Below the pieces are notes generated by a model that saw nothing but the letters and a program-made list of their open reading frames with translations, was not told the DNA's origin and made no database searches. DNA of 64,000 nucleotides from SIG440 sp045647905 (GTDB lineage Bacteria; Bacillota; Clostridia; Monoglobales; Monoglobaceae): contig JAZRMZ010000014.1 of NCBI GenBank assembly GCA_045647905.1, forward strand, positions 26,057 through 90,056, given 5' to 3'. Numbering within the stretch: position 1 is the stretch's first letter; each line of letters starts with the position of its first letter. The position numbers were made by a program, and so were the translations under genes. Shown in pieces: positions 25,103 through 33,745 of the stretch.

Positions 25103-25936
25103 ATGGATATTTTGTTGCCCGTTGTTATAATTGGTGGAATGGGACTCCTTTTCGGGGCTTTACTTGCTGTTGCGGCAAAAATTTTTGAAGTTAAAAAGGA
25201 TGAAAGGATTCCACTTATCACCGAATGTCTTCCCGGCGCAAACTGCGGCGGATGCGGTTTTGCCGGGTGTGCGGCATATGCCGAGGCAATCTGTACCGAT
25301 GGTGTAAAGGTCAATCTTTGCCCTGTTGGCGGAAATGTGGCTGCCGAAAAAATTGCGGAAATTATGGGTGTTGAAGCCGAAAATGTTGAAAGAATGGTTG
25401 CCTTTGTTGCCTGCATGGGAACTCCCGATGTTGCAAAAGACCGTTATATTAATAATGAAGCAATAAGCTGTCATGCCGCAAACCGTCTTGCAGGCGGAAT
25501 GAAGGGCTGTACATACGGCTGTCTGGGTTGTGGTTCCTGTGTCGAAAAATGCACCAGCGGCGGAATTGCCATTGTGAACGGAGTTGCAAAGGTTGACAAG
25601 GAACTTTGCACAAACTGCGGAGCGTGTATAAAAGAATGCCCCAGAGGTGTTATCATCAGAATTCCTTATTCTTCAAGAGCGGCGGTGTTCTGCAATTCAA
25701 AGGCAACCGGCAAAGAGGTTCGGCTTGTTTGTGATGCAGGATGTCTCGGATGCGGAATTTGTGCAAAGAATTGCCCCAAGGAGGCAATTGTTGTTGAAAA
25801 CAATGTTGCACGCATTGACGGTTCAAAATGTGTTGGTTGCGGCATATGTGTTGAAAAATGTCCGAAAAAATGTATTGAGCTGATAAACAAGAATGTGAAA
25901 ATTCAGGCAGCTGTTGAAGTGAATAAAAGAATTTAA
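25103..25936 (+). CDS. rnfB: Rnf electron transport complex subunit B
   Basis: A 277-residue ferredoxin-like subunit: an N-terminal membrane anchor (about 3-24), the Fe-S domain with the four-Cys motif CLPGANCGGCGFAGC, and three or more 4Fe-4S repeats (CLGCGSCVEKC, CTNCGACIKEC, CLGCGICAKNC, CVGCGICVEKC). It is the likely entry point for ferredoxin electrons. The GTG at 25094 lies in the AGGGGAGG ribosome binding site, so the ATG at 25103 was chosen. Last gene of the operon. Confidence 0.95.
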   Translation: MDILLPVVIIGGMGLLFGALLAVAAKIFEVKKDERIPLITECLPGANCGGCGFAGCAAYAEAICTDGVKVNLCPVGGNVAAEKIAEIMGVEAENVERMVAFVACMGTPDVAKDRYINNEAISCHAANRLAGGMKGCTYGCLGCGSCVEKCTSGGIAIVNGVAKVDKELCTNCGACIKECPRGVIIRIPYSSRAAVFCNSKATGKEVRLVCDAGCLGCGICAKNCPKEAIVVENNVARIDGSKCVGCGICVEKCPKKCIELINKNVKIQAAVEVNKRI

Positions 25937-25954
25937 ATTTTCTATAAAACAAAT

Positions 25955-25988
25955 GGGGGTGTTGCTTGACGCAACACCCTCGTTTTTG
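25955..25988 (+). terminator. intrinsic terminator of the rnf operon
   Basis: GGGTGTTGC / GCAACACCC with a TTGAC loop and a CGTTTTTG tail. It also lies at the 3' side of the convergent DUF378 gene. Confidence 0.85.
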
Positions 25989-26016
25989 TTATCCGTGTGG
26001 AATACGGACTGTCGAA

Positions 26017-26223
26017 CTAATCCATTTTGTCTATAATCGGAGTTTCCTTGAAGAAGAAGGAAATCGACCATAAACCGGCAAGACCCACAACGGTGAAGAT
26101 TATTCGACTCAGAACAGACAATTGTCCGCCAAAGAGTGACCCTACAATATCTATACCGAAAAGCCCTATGCTTCCCCAGTTTACGGCTCCGACTATGACA
26201 AGAAATAAAGCAATGGCATTCAT
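26017..26223 (-). CDS. DUF378-family small membrane protein
   Basis: 68 residues, two transmembrane helices (about 3-25 and 36-58) with the family motif VGAVNWGSIGLFGIDIV between them. The function of DUF378 proteins is unknown. The frame is open further upstream, but AAGGAG at about 26234-26239 (minus strand) points to the ATG at 26223 and this matches family length. It is a single gene, convergent with the rnf operon. Confidence 0.85.
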   Translation of the reverse strand: MNAIALFLVIVGAVNWGSIGLFGIDIVGSLFGGQLSVLSRIIFTVVGLAGLWSISFFFKETPIIDKMD

Positions 26224-26354
26224 GTCAATAATCGCTCCTTTTTTTGATTTGTTCAATTCTATTTTGGCATTTTGAATAAAAAATATTCTGAATATTTGTT
26301 TCAAAAAAACCAAATAATATGCAAAAAGGAAAAATTTAAAAAGGGGTTTTTGTA

Positions 26355-26792
26355 TTGAAAAAATATGTTGCTGTGTTTTTTTGTATAGCTGTGATTGCTT
26401 TGGTTGGTTGCGGTAAAAATGAAGAACAGATTATTCAGGGTGATGCAAAGGGGAATGATGCGAAAAATGTTGATGCGGCAAAAACAATTTCGGAGCTGGA
26501 GTCGGTGCGGTCGGTTGCCGTTATGAGTGAGAGCGGAGTGGTTATTGCGGGACTGAAGCTGGAGGATGAGGTTTTTGAGCAGGAGGTTTGTTCGGGAACC
26601 CTTGAAATTCTCAGGGAAAAGTTCCCCGATGAGGATTGTTACATCGTGGGAGCAGACGAAAAATGGGCTGATGATGTGATTGAACTCTGCCTTTATACCG
26701 ACAGCGGAATGGATAAGGATATTCTTGAAAAAAGATTTAATTATCTTGTCCGTGAAAAGATGAATCAGGACCAGATAGCGGCGGAAGAATAA
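26355..26792 (+). CDS. YhcN/YlaJ-like sporulation lipoprotein
   Basis: A 145-residue lipoprotein: signal peptide with lipobox ALVGC (Cys near 19), a charged linker, then a compact alpha/beta domain (about 40-140) of the YhcN/YlaJ type that binds or reads membranes of the spore. The assignment to the family is by overall pattern and is moderate. Start TTG at 26355 follows AAGGGG. It supports an endospore-forming ancestry. Single gene, upstream of nrdR. Confidence 0.7.
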   Translation: MKKYVAVFFCIAVIALVGCGKNEEQIIQGDAKGNDAKNVDAAKTISELESVRSVAVMSESGVVIAGLKLEDEVFEQEVCSGTLEILREKFPDEDCYIVGADEKWADDVIELCLYTDSGMDKDILEKRFNYLVREKMNQDQIAAEE

Positions 26793-26816
26793 GAGAAATA
26801 TAACATTGAGTTGTGG

Positions 26817-26845
26817 TTGACAAATTGCGCCCTTTGTGATATTAT
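26817..26845 (+). promoter_or_regulatory. promoter of nrdR
   Basis: TTGACA (26817-26822), 17 bases, TATTAT (26840-26845), about 33 bases before the nrdR start. Confidence 0.8.
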
Positions 26846-26877
26846 TATACTATATATTGTATATGGAGTTGATTTGA

Positions 26878-27333
26878 ATGCGCTGTTTGTTTTGTGGACA
26901 CATGGAAAGCAAGGTTATAGACTCTCGCTCAACGGAAGAAGGAACAACAATCCGTCGTCGCAGGGAGTGTCTTGAATGTGGAAAGCGTTTTACCACTTAT
27001 GAAAAAATTGAAACAATTCCCATGATTGTTGTGAAGAAGGACGGACTGCGTGAAACCTGGGACAGAGATAAGGTTCTCAACGGTATTCTGCGTGCCTGTG
27101 AAAAGCGTCCCGTGACGCTGGCTGATATTGAAAAGCTCATTGACGATATTGAGTCAAAGCTCTATAATATGCTTGAACGTGAAGTAACCTCTGAAAAAAT
27201 TGGCGAAATGGTTATGGAACGACTTCAGGTGCTTGATGATATTGCTTATGTGCGTTTTGCTTCGGTTTACCGTCAGTTCAAGGATATAAATTCCTTTATG
27301 GATGAACTTGCCAAAATTATAAAAAAGGCTTGA
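26878..27333 (+). CDS. nrdR: transcriptional repressor NrdR
   Basis: A 151-residue repressor of ribonucleotide reductase genes. The N-terminal zinc ribbon has CLFCGH and CLECGKRF (two CxxC pairs) with the RRRREC basic patch between them. The ATP-cone domain starts IVVKKDGLRETWDRDKVL. It senses ATP/dATP and binds NrdR boxes. No nrd genes are in the window. ATG at 26878; the upstream ribosome binding site is GGAG in TATGGAGTTG. Confidence 0.96.
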   Translation: MRCLFCGHMESKVIDSRSTEEGTTIRRRRECLECGKRFTTYEKIETIPMIVVKKDGLRETWDRDKVLNGILRACEKRPVTLADIEKLIDDIESKLYNMLEREVTSEKIGEMVMERLQVLDDIAYVRFASVYRQFKDINSFMDELAKIIKKA

Positions 27334-27358
27334 CAAATAAAGGTTTTTGTGATATTAT
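27330..27358 (+). promoter_or_regulatory. promoter of the rimP-nusA-infB operon
   Basis: TTGACA (27330-27335), 17 bases, TATTAT (27353-27358). The -35 overlaps the nrdR stop codon. Confidence 0.8.
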
Positions 27359-27364
27359 ATAGTC

Positions 27365-27592
27365 AACGTAATATGGTGTTCAAAAGAGTGAGGCAAGCCT
27401 CACTCTTTTGCATTAAATTTAAAAAGCGCCTTTGGCGCTCGCCTGCGGCGGGCAGAAAAGGATACAGCTTTTTTCGTCTATGTGTGTTTCCGCCATCGGC
27501 GGAAAATTTCGCACGGACAATTTAATTTTTGTTTTTTATAATAGGAAATTCGCAAATTCCTATTATAAAAAAAGCAGAACAAGGAGGAAGCA
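27365..27592 (+). promoter_or_regulatory. hairpin-rich leader of rimP
   Basis: The untranslated leader of about 225 bases holds at least five hairpins. AAAAGAGTGAGGC / GCCTCACTCTTTT (27382-27409) is a perfect 13-bp stem. AGCGCC / GGCGCT (27425-27439) and CGCC / GGCG (27440-27450) follow. TTTCCGCC / GGCGGAAA is at 27487-27505. A long AT-rich stem ATAATAGGAA / TTCCTATTAT with flanking T and A runs is at 27532-27576. The last resembles a terminator just before the ribosome binding site. Attenuation of this translation-factor operon is plausible (inference). Confidence 0.6.
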
Positions 27593-28057
27593 ATGGCTTA
27601 TTCAAAACTTGAAAAACTGGTGCTCGACGGCGCAACGCCCATTGCGGCAGAGGTTGGCTGTTATATTTATGATGTTGAATATGTCAAAGAGGGCGGCGCA
27701 AGATATTTGCGGATTTATGCTGACAAGAAAGAAGGCGGCATATCCCTTGATGAATGTGAAGTAATCAACCGTGCAATGTGCGAATTTATGGATGAAAAAG
27801 ACCCAATCAAGGAGAACTATATTCTTGAAGTTTCGTCACCGGGTGTTGAACGAAAGCTCAGAACTCCCGAACATTTTGAACAGTATATGGGACGGACGGT
27901 TGATGTGGGGCTTTATAAAGCCATTGACGGCAGCAAAACCGTGACGGGTGAGTTGATGGGCTTTGCTGATGAAAAGGTTGTGATTGCTATGTCGGATAAT
28001 GAGCTTGAACTGCCTTTGAGTGAAACAACTTTTGTAAAATTACATTTTGATTTTTAA
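27593..28057 (+). CDS. rimP: ribosome maturation factor RimP
   Basis: A 154-residue protein required for 30S subunit maturation. It shows the family N-terminal core (YIYDVEYVKEGGARYLRIYADK, with the GGISLDECEVINRAM helix), the central SSPGVERKLRTPEHF motif and a C-terminal small beta barrel. AGGAGGAAGCA precedes the ATG. It heads the classic rimP-nusA-rnpM-L7Ae-infB-rbfA cluster. Confidence 0.95.
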   Translation: MAYSKLEKLVLDGATPIAAEVGCYIYDVEYVKEGGARYLRIYADKKEGGISLDECEVINRAMCEFMDEKDPIKENYILEVSSPGVERKLRTPEHFEQYMGRTVDVGLYKAIDGSKTVTGELMGFADEKVVIAMSDNELELPLSETTFVKLHFDF

Positions 28058-28091
28058 TATAAAAACATAAAACAGGAGATGATTATTAAAA

Positions 28092-29123
28092 ATGAGCGCA
28101 GAATTATTTTTGTTATTGGATGAAATCGAAAAGGAAAAAGGAATAAGCCGTGATGTTGTTCTTGATGCACTCAGCGGCGCACTTCTCAGTGCGTACAGAA
28201 AGAATTTTGGTGCGGTTCAGGATGCAAAGGTGATTATTGACGAAGAAACCGGCGAAATCAAGGTTTATGCACGCAAAAACATTGTTGAAGAAGTTGAAGA
28301 CAGAGAGTGCGAGATTTCTGTTGAGGATGCAAAGAAGATTGATGCAAGATATGAAGCGGGCGATGTTCTTGAAAAGGAAGTCACCCCTGCGGCATTCGGC
28401 AGAATTGCGGCACAAACAGCACGTCAGGTTGTTCTCCAGAGAATCAGAGAGGCTGAACGTGAAAAGGCATTTGACGAATTTTCGGACAGAGCAAACGATA
28501 TTATGTCTGCAACGGTCAGAAAAATTGACAGAAGAAATGTTATGCTTGAAATCGGTGATACAGAATCGGTTCTTATGCCCAATGAGCAGGTGAAGAACGA
28601 TAACTACAAACCCGGTGCAAAATACAAGGTGTTTGTTGTTGAAGTTGCAAACTCTGTTAAGGGTGTTCACCTTGTGGTTTCACGTTCACATCCCGGTCTT
28701 GTTCGCAGATTGTTTGAGCTTGAAGTTCCCGAAATCAAAAAGGGCATAATTGAAATCAAGGGTCTCACCCGTGAACCCGGTTCAAGAAGCAAAATTGCCG
28801 TACATTCGGTTATGGAAAGCGTTGACCCCGTTGGAACCTGTATCGGCCCCAAGGGCATGAGAGTTCAGGCGGTTATTGACGAGTTGAGAGGCGAAAAGAT
28901 TGATATTATAAAATACAGTGATGACCCCGCAGAATACATCACTCAGGCATTGAGCCCTGCCAAGGTTGTTTCAATCACTGTTGATGAAGAAAAGAAAATG
29001 TGCAGCGTTGTTGTACCTGCTGACCAGCTTTCTCTTGCAATCGGCAAGGAAGGTCAGAATGCAAGACTTGCGGCACGTCTCACGGGGTGGAAGATTGATC
29101 TGAAACCCGATGACGCTGAGTAA
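28092..29123 (+). CDS. nusA: transcription termination/antitermination protein NusA
   Basis: A 343-residue NusA: N-terminal RNA-polymerase-binding domain, S1 domain (about 135-200, MSATVRKIDRRNVMLEIG), KH1 and KH2 (about 200-340; GPKGMRVQAV and IGKEGQNARLAARLTGW). It ends at KH2 without the acidic repeats found in proteobacteria, as in Firmicutes. It modulates pausing, termination and antitermination. GGAGATGATT lies before the ATG. Confidence 0.96.
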   Translation: MSAELFLLLDEIEKEKGISRDVVLDALSGALLSAYRKNFGAVQDAKVIIDEETGEIKVYARKNIVEEVEDRECEISVEDAKKIDARYEAGDVLEKEVTPAAFGRIAAQTARQVVLQRIREAEREKAFDEFSDRANDIMSATVRKIDRRNVMLEIGDTESVLMPNEQVKNDNYKPGAKYKVFVVEVANSVKGVHLVVSRSHPGLVRRLFELEVPEIKKGIIEIKGLTREPGSRSKIAVHSVMESVDPVGTCIGPKGMRVQAVIDELRGEKIDIIKYSDDPAEYITQALSPAKVVSITVDEEKKMCSVVVPADQLSLAIGKEGQNARLAARLTGWKIDLKPDDAE

Positions 29124-29155
29124 AATCCGGTTAAAAATTGCCCATCTCACCATTT
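29121..29155 (+). repeat. half copy of a dispersed repeat (see 48297-48512)
   Basis: AATCCGGTTAAAAATTGCCCAT closely resembles ACCGGTTAAAATCGCCCAT at about 48299. Only the left part of that element is present here, at the nusA 3' end. Confidence 0.5.
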
Positions 29156-29183
29156 AATTATCAAGAAAGGCGGTTAAGAACAA

Positions 29184-29438
29184 ATGAAGCTTCAGCGTAT
29201 GTGTGCGGTTTGCAGAGAGTTGAAGGGAAAAGAACAGCTTTTGAGAATTGCAAGGACACCCGATGGATTTGTTCTTGATTTTTGCGGCAAGGCGGAGGGC
29301 AGAGGTGCTTATATTTGCAAAAAGCCCGAATGTATCGGCAAGGCGCAAAAGGTCAGAGCCTTTGAACGGAGCTTTTCGGCTAAGGTTGATAAGAGCATTT
29401 ATGATGCATTGGAGGCGTGGCTTGAAAATGGAGAATGA
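29184..29438 (+). CDS. rnpM: RNase P modulator RnpM (YlxR)
   Basis: An 84-residue YlxR-family protein with RMCAVCRELKGKEQLLRIAR at the start, a GRGAYICKKPECIGKAQK motif and a C-terminal helix. YlxR/RnpM has been reported to bind RNase P RNA and modulate its activity; earlier annotations call it a nucleic-acid-binding protein. It lies between nusA and the L7Ae-like gene, as in Bacillus, and its end overlaps the next start by 11 bases. Confidence 0.92.
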   Translation: MKLQRMCAVCRELKGKEQLLRIARTPDGFVLDFCGKAEGRGAYICKKPECIGKAQKVRAFERSFSAKVDKSIYDALEAWLENGE

Positions 29439-29739
29439 GAAGTTTTTCAGAATGTTGGGCTTGGCTGCGAGAATGAGAGCAATTGCATTTGGTGAAGGTG
29501 CGGTTAAGGACAGCATAAAAAACAAAAAGGCTGAACTTGTTATTGTGGCATCGGATGCTTCCGACAACACAAAAAAGAAGTTTTTCAACAGCTGTGAGTT
29601 TTATGAAGTTGATATTATTGAACACGGCGACAAGCTGACCCTTGGAAAAATGACAGGGCGTGAGTTTGCGGTGGTTCTTGGGATTACAAATCAGGATATT
29701 GCGTCAGAACTGAAAAAATGTGCTGATTTGAAGGTATAA
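29428..29739 (+). CDS. L7Ae/L30e-family ribosomal-like protein (YlxQ)
   Basis: A 103-residue L7Ae-fold RNA-binding protein. It shows the family core FFRMLGLAARMRAIAFGEG, then the AELVIVASDASDNTKKKF strand and GKMTGREFAVVLGI. In Bacillus such proteins (YlxQ) bind kink-turn RNA. The frame extends upstream inside rnpM, but the ATG at 29428 preceded by GGAGG (29410-29414, somewhat distant) gives family length. Translationally coupled to rnpM. Confidence 0.9.
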   Translation: MENEKFFRMLGLAARMRAIAFGEGAVKDSIKNKKAELVIVASDASDNTKKKFFNSCEFYEVDIIEHGDKLTLGKMTGREFAVVLGITNQDIASELKKCADLKV

Positions 29740-29778
29740 TTGAGTCGATGGGATTCATCGGCGGAAGGGAGTAACAAT

Positions 29779-32079
29779 ATGACAAAGATAAAAGCATACG
29801 AACTTTCAAAGGGATTTGTTGGAATTCCTGGAAAAGAAATTGTTAAAATTCTGAGTGATTACGGAATTTCGGAAAAGAGTCACATGAGCGCTCTTGATGA
29901 AAGGGAACTGGATGTGATTTTTGAATACATCACACAAAAAAATCAGGTGGAGGATTTTTCGGCTCTTTTTGCTTCGGTACCCGAAGAAAAACCCGAAAAG
30001 AAAGAAAAAACTGCAAAAGCTGTTGAAGAAGCTGCTGCGCCCGAAGAAAAGAACGAGGAAAAACCAAGCGAAAAGATTGAATCTGAGGGCGGTTTTTCAA
30101 ACGATGCACCTGCCAGAAAAACCCGTGTGGTTGACACACGTGCGAACAACGTGGATCTTGACCGTCTGGACAATGAAAGACTTGAAGAACTTGTTCCTGA
30201 ACACGTAAAGAGTCAGGGTGGCGGCAAGCAGAAAATCAAAACAGGTAACAAAAAGAGCAAGCTGGTTAAGGAAAAATCCGATGCCAAGGAGCTTGAAAAG
30301 GTTGTTAAAAAAGAGAAAAAGCAGGAGGCTCAGGTTGTTCTTGTGCCCGAAAATATTACGGTTGGAGAGCTTGCAGAGCGTCTTGAAAAATCATCAACCG
30401 AGGTTATCAAAAAGCTGATGATGCTTGGAATTATGGCATCTGTTAACGAAAGTCTTGATTTTGATACTGCATCTTTGATTGTGGAAGATTTTGGTGCAAA
30501 GGTTGAAAAAGAAATAATTCTCACAGAAGAGGATAAACTGTTTAATGATGTGGAAGATGACCCTGAATCACTTGTTCCACGTTCACCGGTTGTGGTTGTT
30601 ATGGGTCACGTTGACCACGGTAAAACTTCGCTTCTTGACACAATCAGAAACACAAACGTGACAGAGGGCGAGTTTGGCGGAATTACGCAGCATATCGGTG
30701 CTTATCGTGTTCGTGTTAATGACAAGAAGATTACATTCCTTGATACGCCCGGACATGAAGCCTTTACGGCAATGCGTGCCAGAGGTGCGCTTGTTACTGA
30801 TATTGCAATCCTTGTTGTTGCGGCTGATGACGGTATTATGCCTCAGACAATCGAAGCCATTAACCATGCAAAAGCGGCAAATGTTTCGATTATTGTTGCA
30901 ATAAACAAGATTGATAAGGAAGGTGCAAACCCCGACAGAGTTCGTCAGGAGCTGACCGAACACGGACTTGTTCCTGAAGCATGGGGTGGCGATACCATTT
31001 GTGTTGAGGTTTCGGCAAAGCAGAAGATTAACATTGACGGACTTCTTGATATGGTTCTTCTTGTTGCTGAAATGAAGGAACTGAAGGCAAATCCCAACCG
31101 TCTCGCAAAAGGAACGGTTATTGAAGCTCAGCTTGATAAGGGCAGAGGCCCTGTTGCATCACTTCTTGTTCAGAACGGTACAATGAAGGTGGGCGATATT
31201 GTTGTTGCCGGAACTGCTGTGGGCAGAGTTCGTGCAATGAATGACGATAAGGGTAAGGCTATTAAAAAAGCAGGCCCTTCAATTCCTGTTGAGATTCTTG
31301 GTCTTTCGGAAGTTCCCGAAGGCGGCGACGTGTTCTATGTTGTTGAGGATGAAAGAAAGGCAAGAGAAGTTGTTGAAGCAAGAAAGTTCAAGGCAAAGCA
31401 GGAAGCTCAGAATGCCGGTCAGACGGTTTCGCTCGAAAACCTCTTTGAACACATTGAAGCCGGCAAGATGAAGGATTTGAATATCATTGTGAAAGCCGAT
31501 GTTCAGGGTTCAGTTGAGGCTGTTCGCCAGTCTCTTGAAAGAATCACCAATGAGGAAGTTCGTGTTAATGTTATTCACGGAGCGGTTGGTGCTGTTAATG
31601 AATCCGATGTTATGCTTGCAAGTGCTTCAAATGCGATTATTGTTGGATTCAATGTTCGTCCCACTCCCGGTGCAACCGTTGCTGCTGCAGCCTCGGAGGT
31701 TGATATTCGTCTTTACCGTGTTATTTATGACGCAATTGAGGATATTGAAGCTGCTATGAAGGGTATGCTTGCGCCCAAGTTCCGTGAAGCAATTACAGGT
31801 CATGTTGAAATCAGAACAACATTCAAGGTTTCGGGTGTTGGTACAATCGGTGGTGCTTATGTTACCGACGGTAAGGTTCAGCGCAACAGCCTTGTGAGAA
31901 TTGTGCGTGACGGTATAGTTATTCACGAAGGTGAGCTGGCATCACTGAAGCGTTTCAAGGATGACGTGAAGGAAGTTAACAGTGGTTATGAATGTGGTAT
32001 CAGTATTGAAAAGTTCAATGACATAAAGGAAGGCGACGTTGTTGAAGTTTATGTTATGGAGCAGATTCAACCACAGTAA
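29779..32079 (+). CDS. infB: translation initiation factor IF-2
   Basis: A 766-residue GTPase that places initiator tRNA on the ribosome. N-terminal IF2-N helices (1-55), a low-complexity Lys/Glu/Ala-rich stretch (about 65-190), a second IF2-N (about 205-255), G domain (from about 275: GHVDHGKTSLLD, DTPGHEAF, NKIDK), and C-terminal domains II-IV. The frame opens 13 codons earlier, but GGAAGGGAG selects the ATG at 29779 (MTKIKAYELSK). Confidence 0.96.
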   Translation: MTKIKAYELSKGFVGIPGKEIVKILSDYGISEKSHMSALDERELDVIFEYITQKNQVEDFSALFASVPEEKPEKKEKTAKAVEEAAAPEEKNEEKPSEKIESEGGFSNDAPARKTRVVDTRANNVDLDRLDNERLEELVPEHVKSQGGGKQKIKTGNKKSKLVKEKSDAKELEKVVKKEKKQEAQVVLVPENITVGELAERLEKSSTEVIKKLMMLGIMASVNESLDFDTASLIVEDFGAKVEKEIILTEEDKLFNDVEDDPESLVPRSPVVVVMGHVDHGKTSLLDTIRNTNVTEGEFGGITQHIGAYRVRVNDKKITFLDTPGHEAFTAMRARGALVTDIAILVVAADDGIMPQTIEAINHAKAANVSIIVAINKIDKEGANPDRVRQELTEHGLVPEAWGGDTICVEVSAKQKINIDGLLDMVLLVAEMKELKANPNRLAKGTVIEAQLDKGRGPVASLLVQNGTMKVGDIVVAGTAVGRVRAMNDDKGKAIKKAGPSIPVEILGLSEVPEGGDVFYVVEDERKAREVVEARKFKAKQEAQNAGQTVSLENLFEHIEAGKMKDLNIIVKADVQGSVEAVRQSLERITNEEVRVNVIHGAVGAVNESDVMLASASNAIIVGFNVRPTPGATVAAAASEVDIRLYRVIYDAIEDIEAAMKGMLAPKFREAITGHVEIRTTFKVSGVGTIGGAYVTDGKVQRNSLVRIVRDGIVIHEGELASLKRFKDDVKEVNSGYECGISIEKFNDIKEGDVVEVYVMEQIQPQ

Positions 32080-32088
32080 GGCATCAGA

Positions 32089-32193
32089 GTGAATAGTGAA
32101 TAGCTAAGAGTGAAGAGGTGAGGTACAAAAGCTGTGCTTTTGTGTGATATATTGAAAACCCATTCCTTATTCACTATTACTTATTACTTTAAA
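32089..32193. repeat. palindromic intergenic element between infB and rbfA
   Basis: GAGTGAATAGTGAATAGC at the left faces TTATTCACTATTACTTATTA at the right. Inside is a perfect hairpin ACAAAAGC / GCTTTTGT. A MITE-like element inserted in the operon without disturbing genes; the rbfA ribosome binding site starts just after it. Confidence 0.6.
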
Positions 32194-32208
32194 AAACGGG
32201 AGGTTTTT

Positions 32209-32550
32209 ATGCCTGCATATAACAGAATAGACAGAATTTCGGAAGAAGTTAAGCGTGAACTCAGTATGATAATACGTGAGCTGAAAGACCCAAGACTTTC
32301 AAAGGCTGTGGTTTCGGTTGTTAATGTCAATGTTACAAAGGATTTGAAGTTTGCCAAGGCGTTTATCAGCGTGCTTGGCAAGGAAGATGAACAGAAGGGT
32401 GCCATGGATGCGCTGAAGAGTGCATCGGGCTTTATTCGCAAGGAGGTTGGACATAGAATCAACCTCAGAAATACACCCGAATTCACCTTTGTGCTTGATA
32501 ATTCAATTGAATACGGAGCACACATAAATGAAGTGCTGAAAAACCTTTGA
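32209..32550 (+). CDS. rbfA: ribosome-binding factor A
   Basis: A 113-residue KH-type factor for 16S rRNA 5'-end maturation and cold adaptation. It starts PAYNRIDRISEEVKRELSMI, contains the KDLKFAKAFISVLG strand and ends with the FVLDNSIEYGAHINEVL segment typical of RbfA. The frame is open upstream through the repeat, but GGGAGG at 32198-32203 sets the ATG at 32209. Confidence 0.95.
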   Translation: MPAYNRIDRISEEVKRELSMIIRELKDPRLSKAVVSVVNVNVTKDLKFAKAFISVLGKEDEQKGAMDALKSASGFIRKEVGHRINLRNTPEFTFVLDNSIEYGAHINEVLKNL

Positions 32551-32566
32551 TGATGGGAATGTTGAT

Positions 32567-32594
32567 TTGTCCGGCACTTTTATGTGCCGGACAA
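32567..32594 (+). terminator. hairpin after rbfA
   Basis: A perfect 11-bp stem TTGTCCGGCAC / GTGCCGGACAA with a six-base loop; the following TTTGAG is only a short T-run. It may be a weak terminator or processing site inside the operon. Confidence 0.65.
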
Positions 32595-32635
32595 TTTGAG
32601 GTTCTGAAACAAATGTCGGGGTTGGTTATCTTGTT

Positions 32636-32705
32636 GAAAGACCCTTCGACTGTGCTCAGGGTGACGTCTCCTCAGGACCATTCTGAGCAATCAGCGAAGA
32701 TGCTT
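32636..32705. repeat. REP-like element (degenerate pair)
   Basis: AAAGACCCTTCGAC...CTCAGGGTGACG faces CCATTCTGAGCAATCAGCGAAGATGC. Same family as 12451-12530. Confidence 0.55.
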
Positions 32706-32777
32706 TGTTACCCCCGGATGTTTGTTGCGGAATCCGTTTTTTTAATAACTTGATTGCAATGAAAGGATTGTTTTTTT

Positions 32778-33722
32778 ATGTTTGATAAGGTTGCTGAAAA
32801 AATAAGAAAAGCACAGAAAATTGCAATATTCAATCATGAAAATCCCGACGGCGATGCCTTGGGAAGTGCTTACGGACTGAAGCTGATTTTGCTTGCCATG
32901 GGAAAAGAGGCAGAAGTTTTTCTTCGTGAAGGAGACCACCGGACGAGGGAATATAAGCTCATCAAAGGGACGGAAAGTCATGACCTTGAAATTGGGGATT
33001 GTGATTTGAAAATAGCTGTTGACTGTGCCGATATTAAAAGGTTGGGAAGTTTTAAGGACTCCTTTGAAGGTAACACGGCGGCAATTGACCACCATATGAC
33101 CCATATTGAATATGCTGACGCAACCTGTTTGGTTGATGCACCTGCAACGGGAGAGATTATATATTATTTTCTGGAAGTTCTGGGTGTTGAACTGACACAG
33201 GATATTGCAAATAATCTTTATGTTGCCATTGCTTGCGATACAGGAAGTTTCAAGTATTCATCCACAACTCCCAAAACACATTTTGTTGCGGCAAAATTGC
33301 TTGAAACAGGGATTGATGTTGGTGATTTGTCAAAGCAGATTTTTGATACCAAGAGCTTTGGATATTTCAAGGCTTACAAGCGGGGAATTGATAACCTGAA
33401 TCTTTTTGAAAAGGGCAGAATTGCTCTTCTTGCCATAACAAACCGGGATTTTGAGGAGTTGGGCGTTGATGAAACGTTAATTGACGGAATTGTTGAATTG
33501 CCGAGGTCGGTTGAGGGCGCAGAAGTGGGCGTTTATATCCGACAGAAGGAAGACGGAGCCTTCAAGGTCAGCCTGCGTTCAAACGGCGATGTTGATGTGG
33601 CAAAGACGGCTGTTGCGTTTGGTGGCGGTGGCCATATTAAGGCAAGTGGATATTTGAGCAGAAAGCCTCTTGATGTTGTGACAGAGGAACTGGTTGCGGA
33701 AATAAAAAAACAGTTGAAATAA
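32778..33722 (+). CDS. nrnA: DHH/DHHA1 phosphoesterase, bifunctional oligoribonuclease/pAp phosphatase (NrnA-like)
   Basis: A 314-residue two-domain phosphoesterase. The DHH domain has HENPDGDALGSAYG, a central DCAD and the DHHMTH motif. The DHHA1 domain ends with FGGGGHIKASGY. NrnA-type enzymes degrade nano-RNA and dephosphorylate 3'-phosphoadenosine 5'-phosphate. The position between rbfA and truB is the standard one in Clostridia. GAAAGGA precedes the ATG. Confidence 0.93.
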   Translation: MFDKVAEKIRKAQKIAIFNHENPDGDALGSAYGLKLILLAMGKEAEVFLREGDHRTREYKLIKGTESHDLEIGDCDLKIAVDCADIKRLGSFKDSFEGNTAAIDHHMTHIEYADATCLVDAPATGEIIYYFLEVLGVELTQDIANNLYVAIACDTGSFKYSSTTPKTHFVAAKLLETGIDVGDLSKQIFDTKSFGYFKAYKRGIDNLNLFEKGRIALLAITNRDFEELGVDETLIDGIVELPRSVEGAEVGVYIRQKEDGAFKVSLRSNGDVDVAKTAVAFGGGGHIKASGYLSRKPLDVVTEELVAEIKKQLK

Positions 33723-33745
33723 AATAAGGAATGGTTAAAGTTGCT

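Noticed and set aside
27432..27764. 110-residue ORF overlapping the rimP leader
   Set aside because: It runs through hairpins and the rimP start in another frame; no ribosome binding site.
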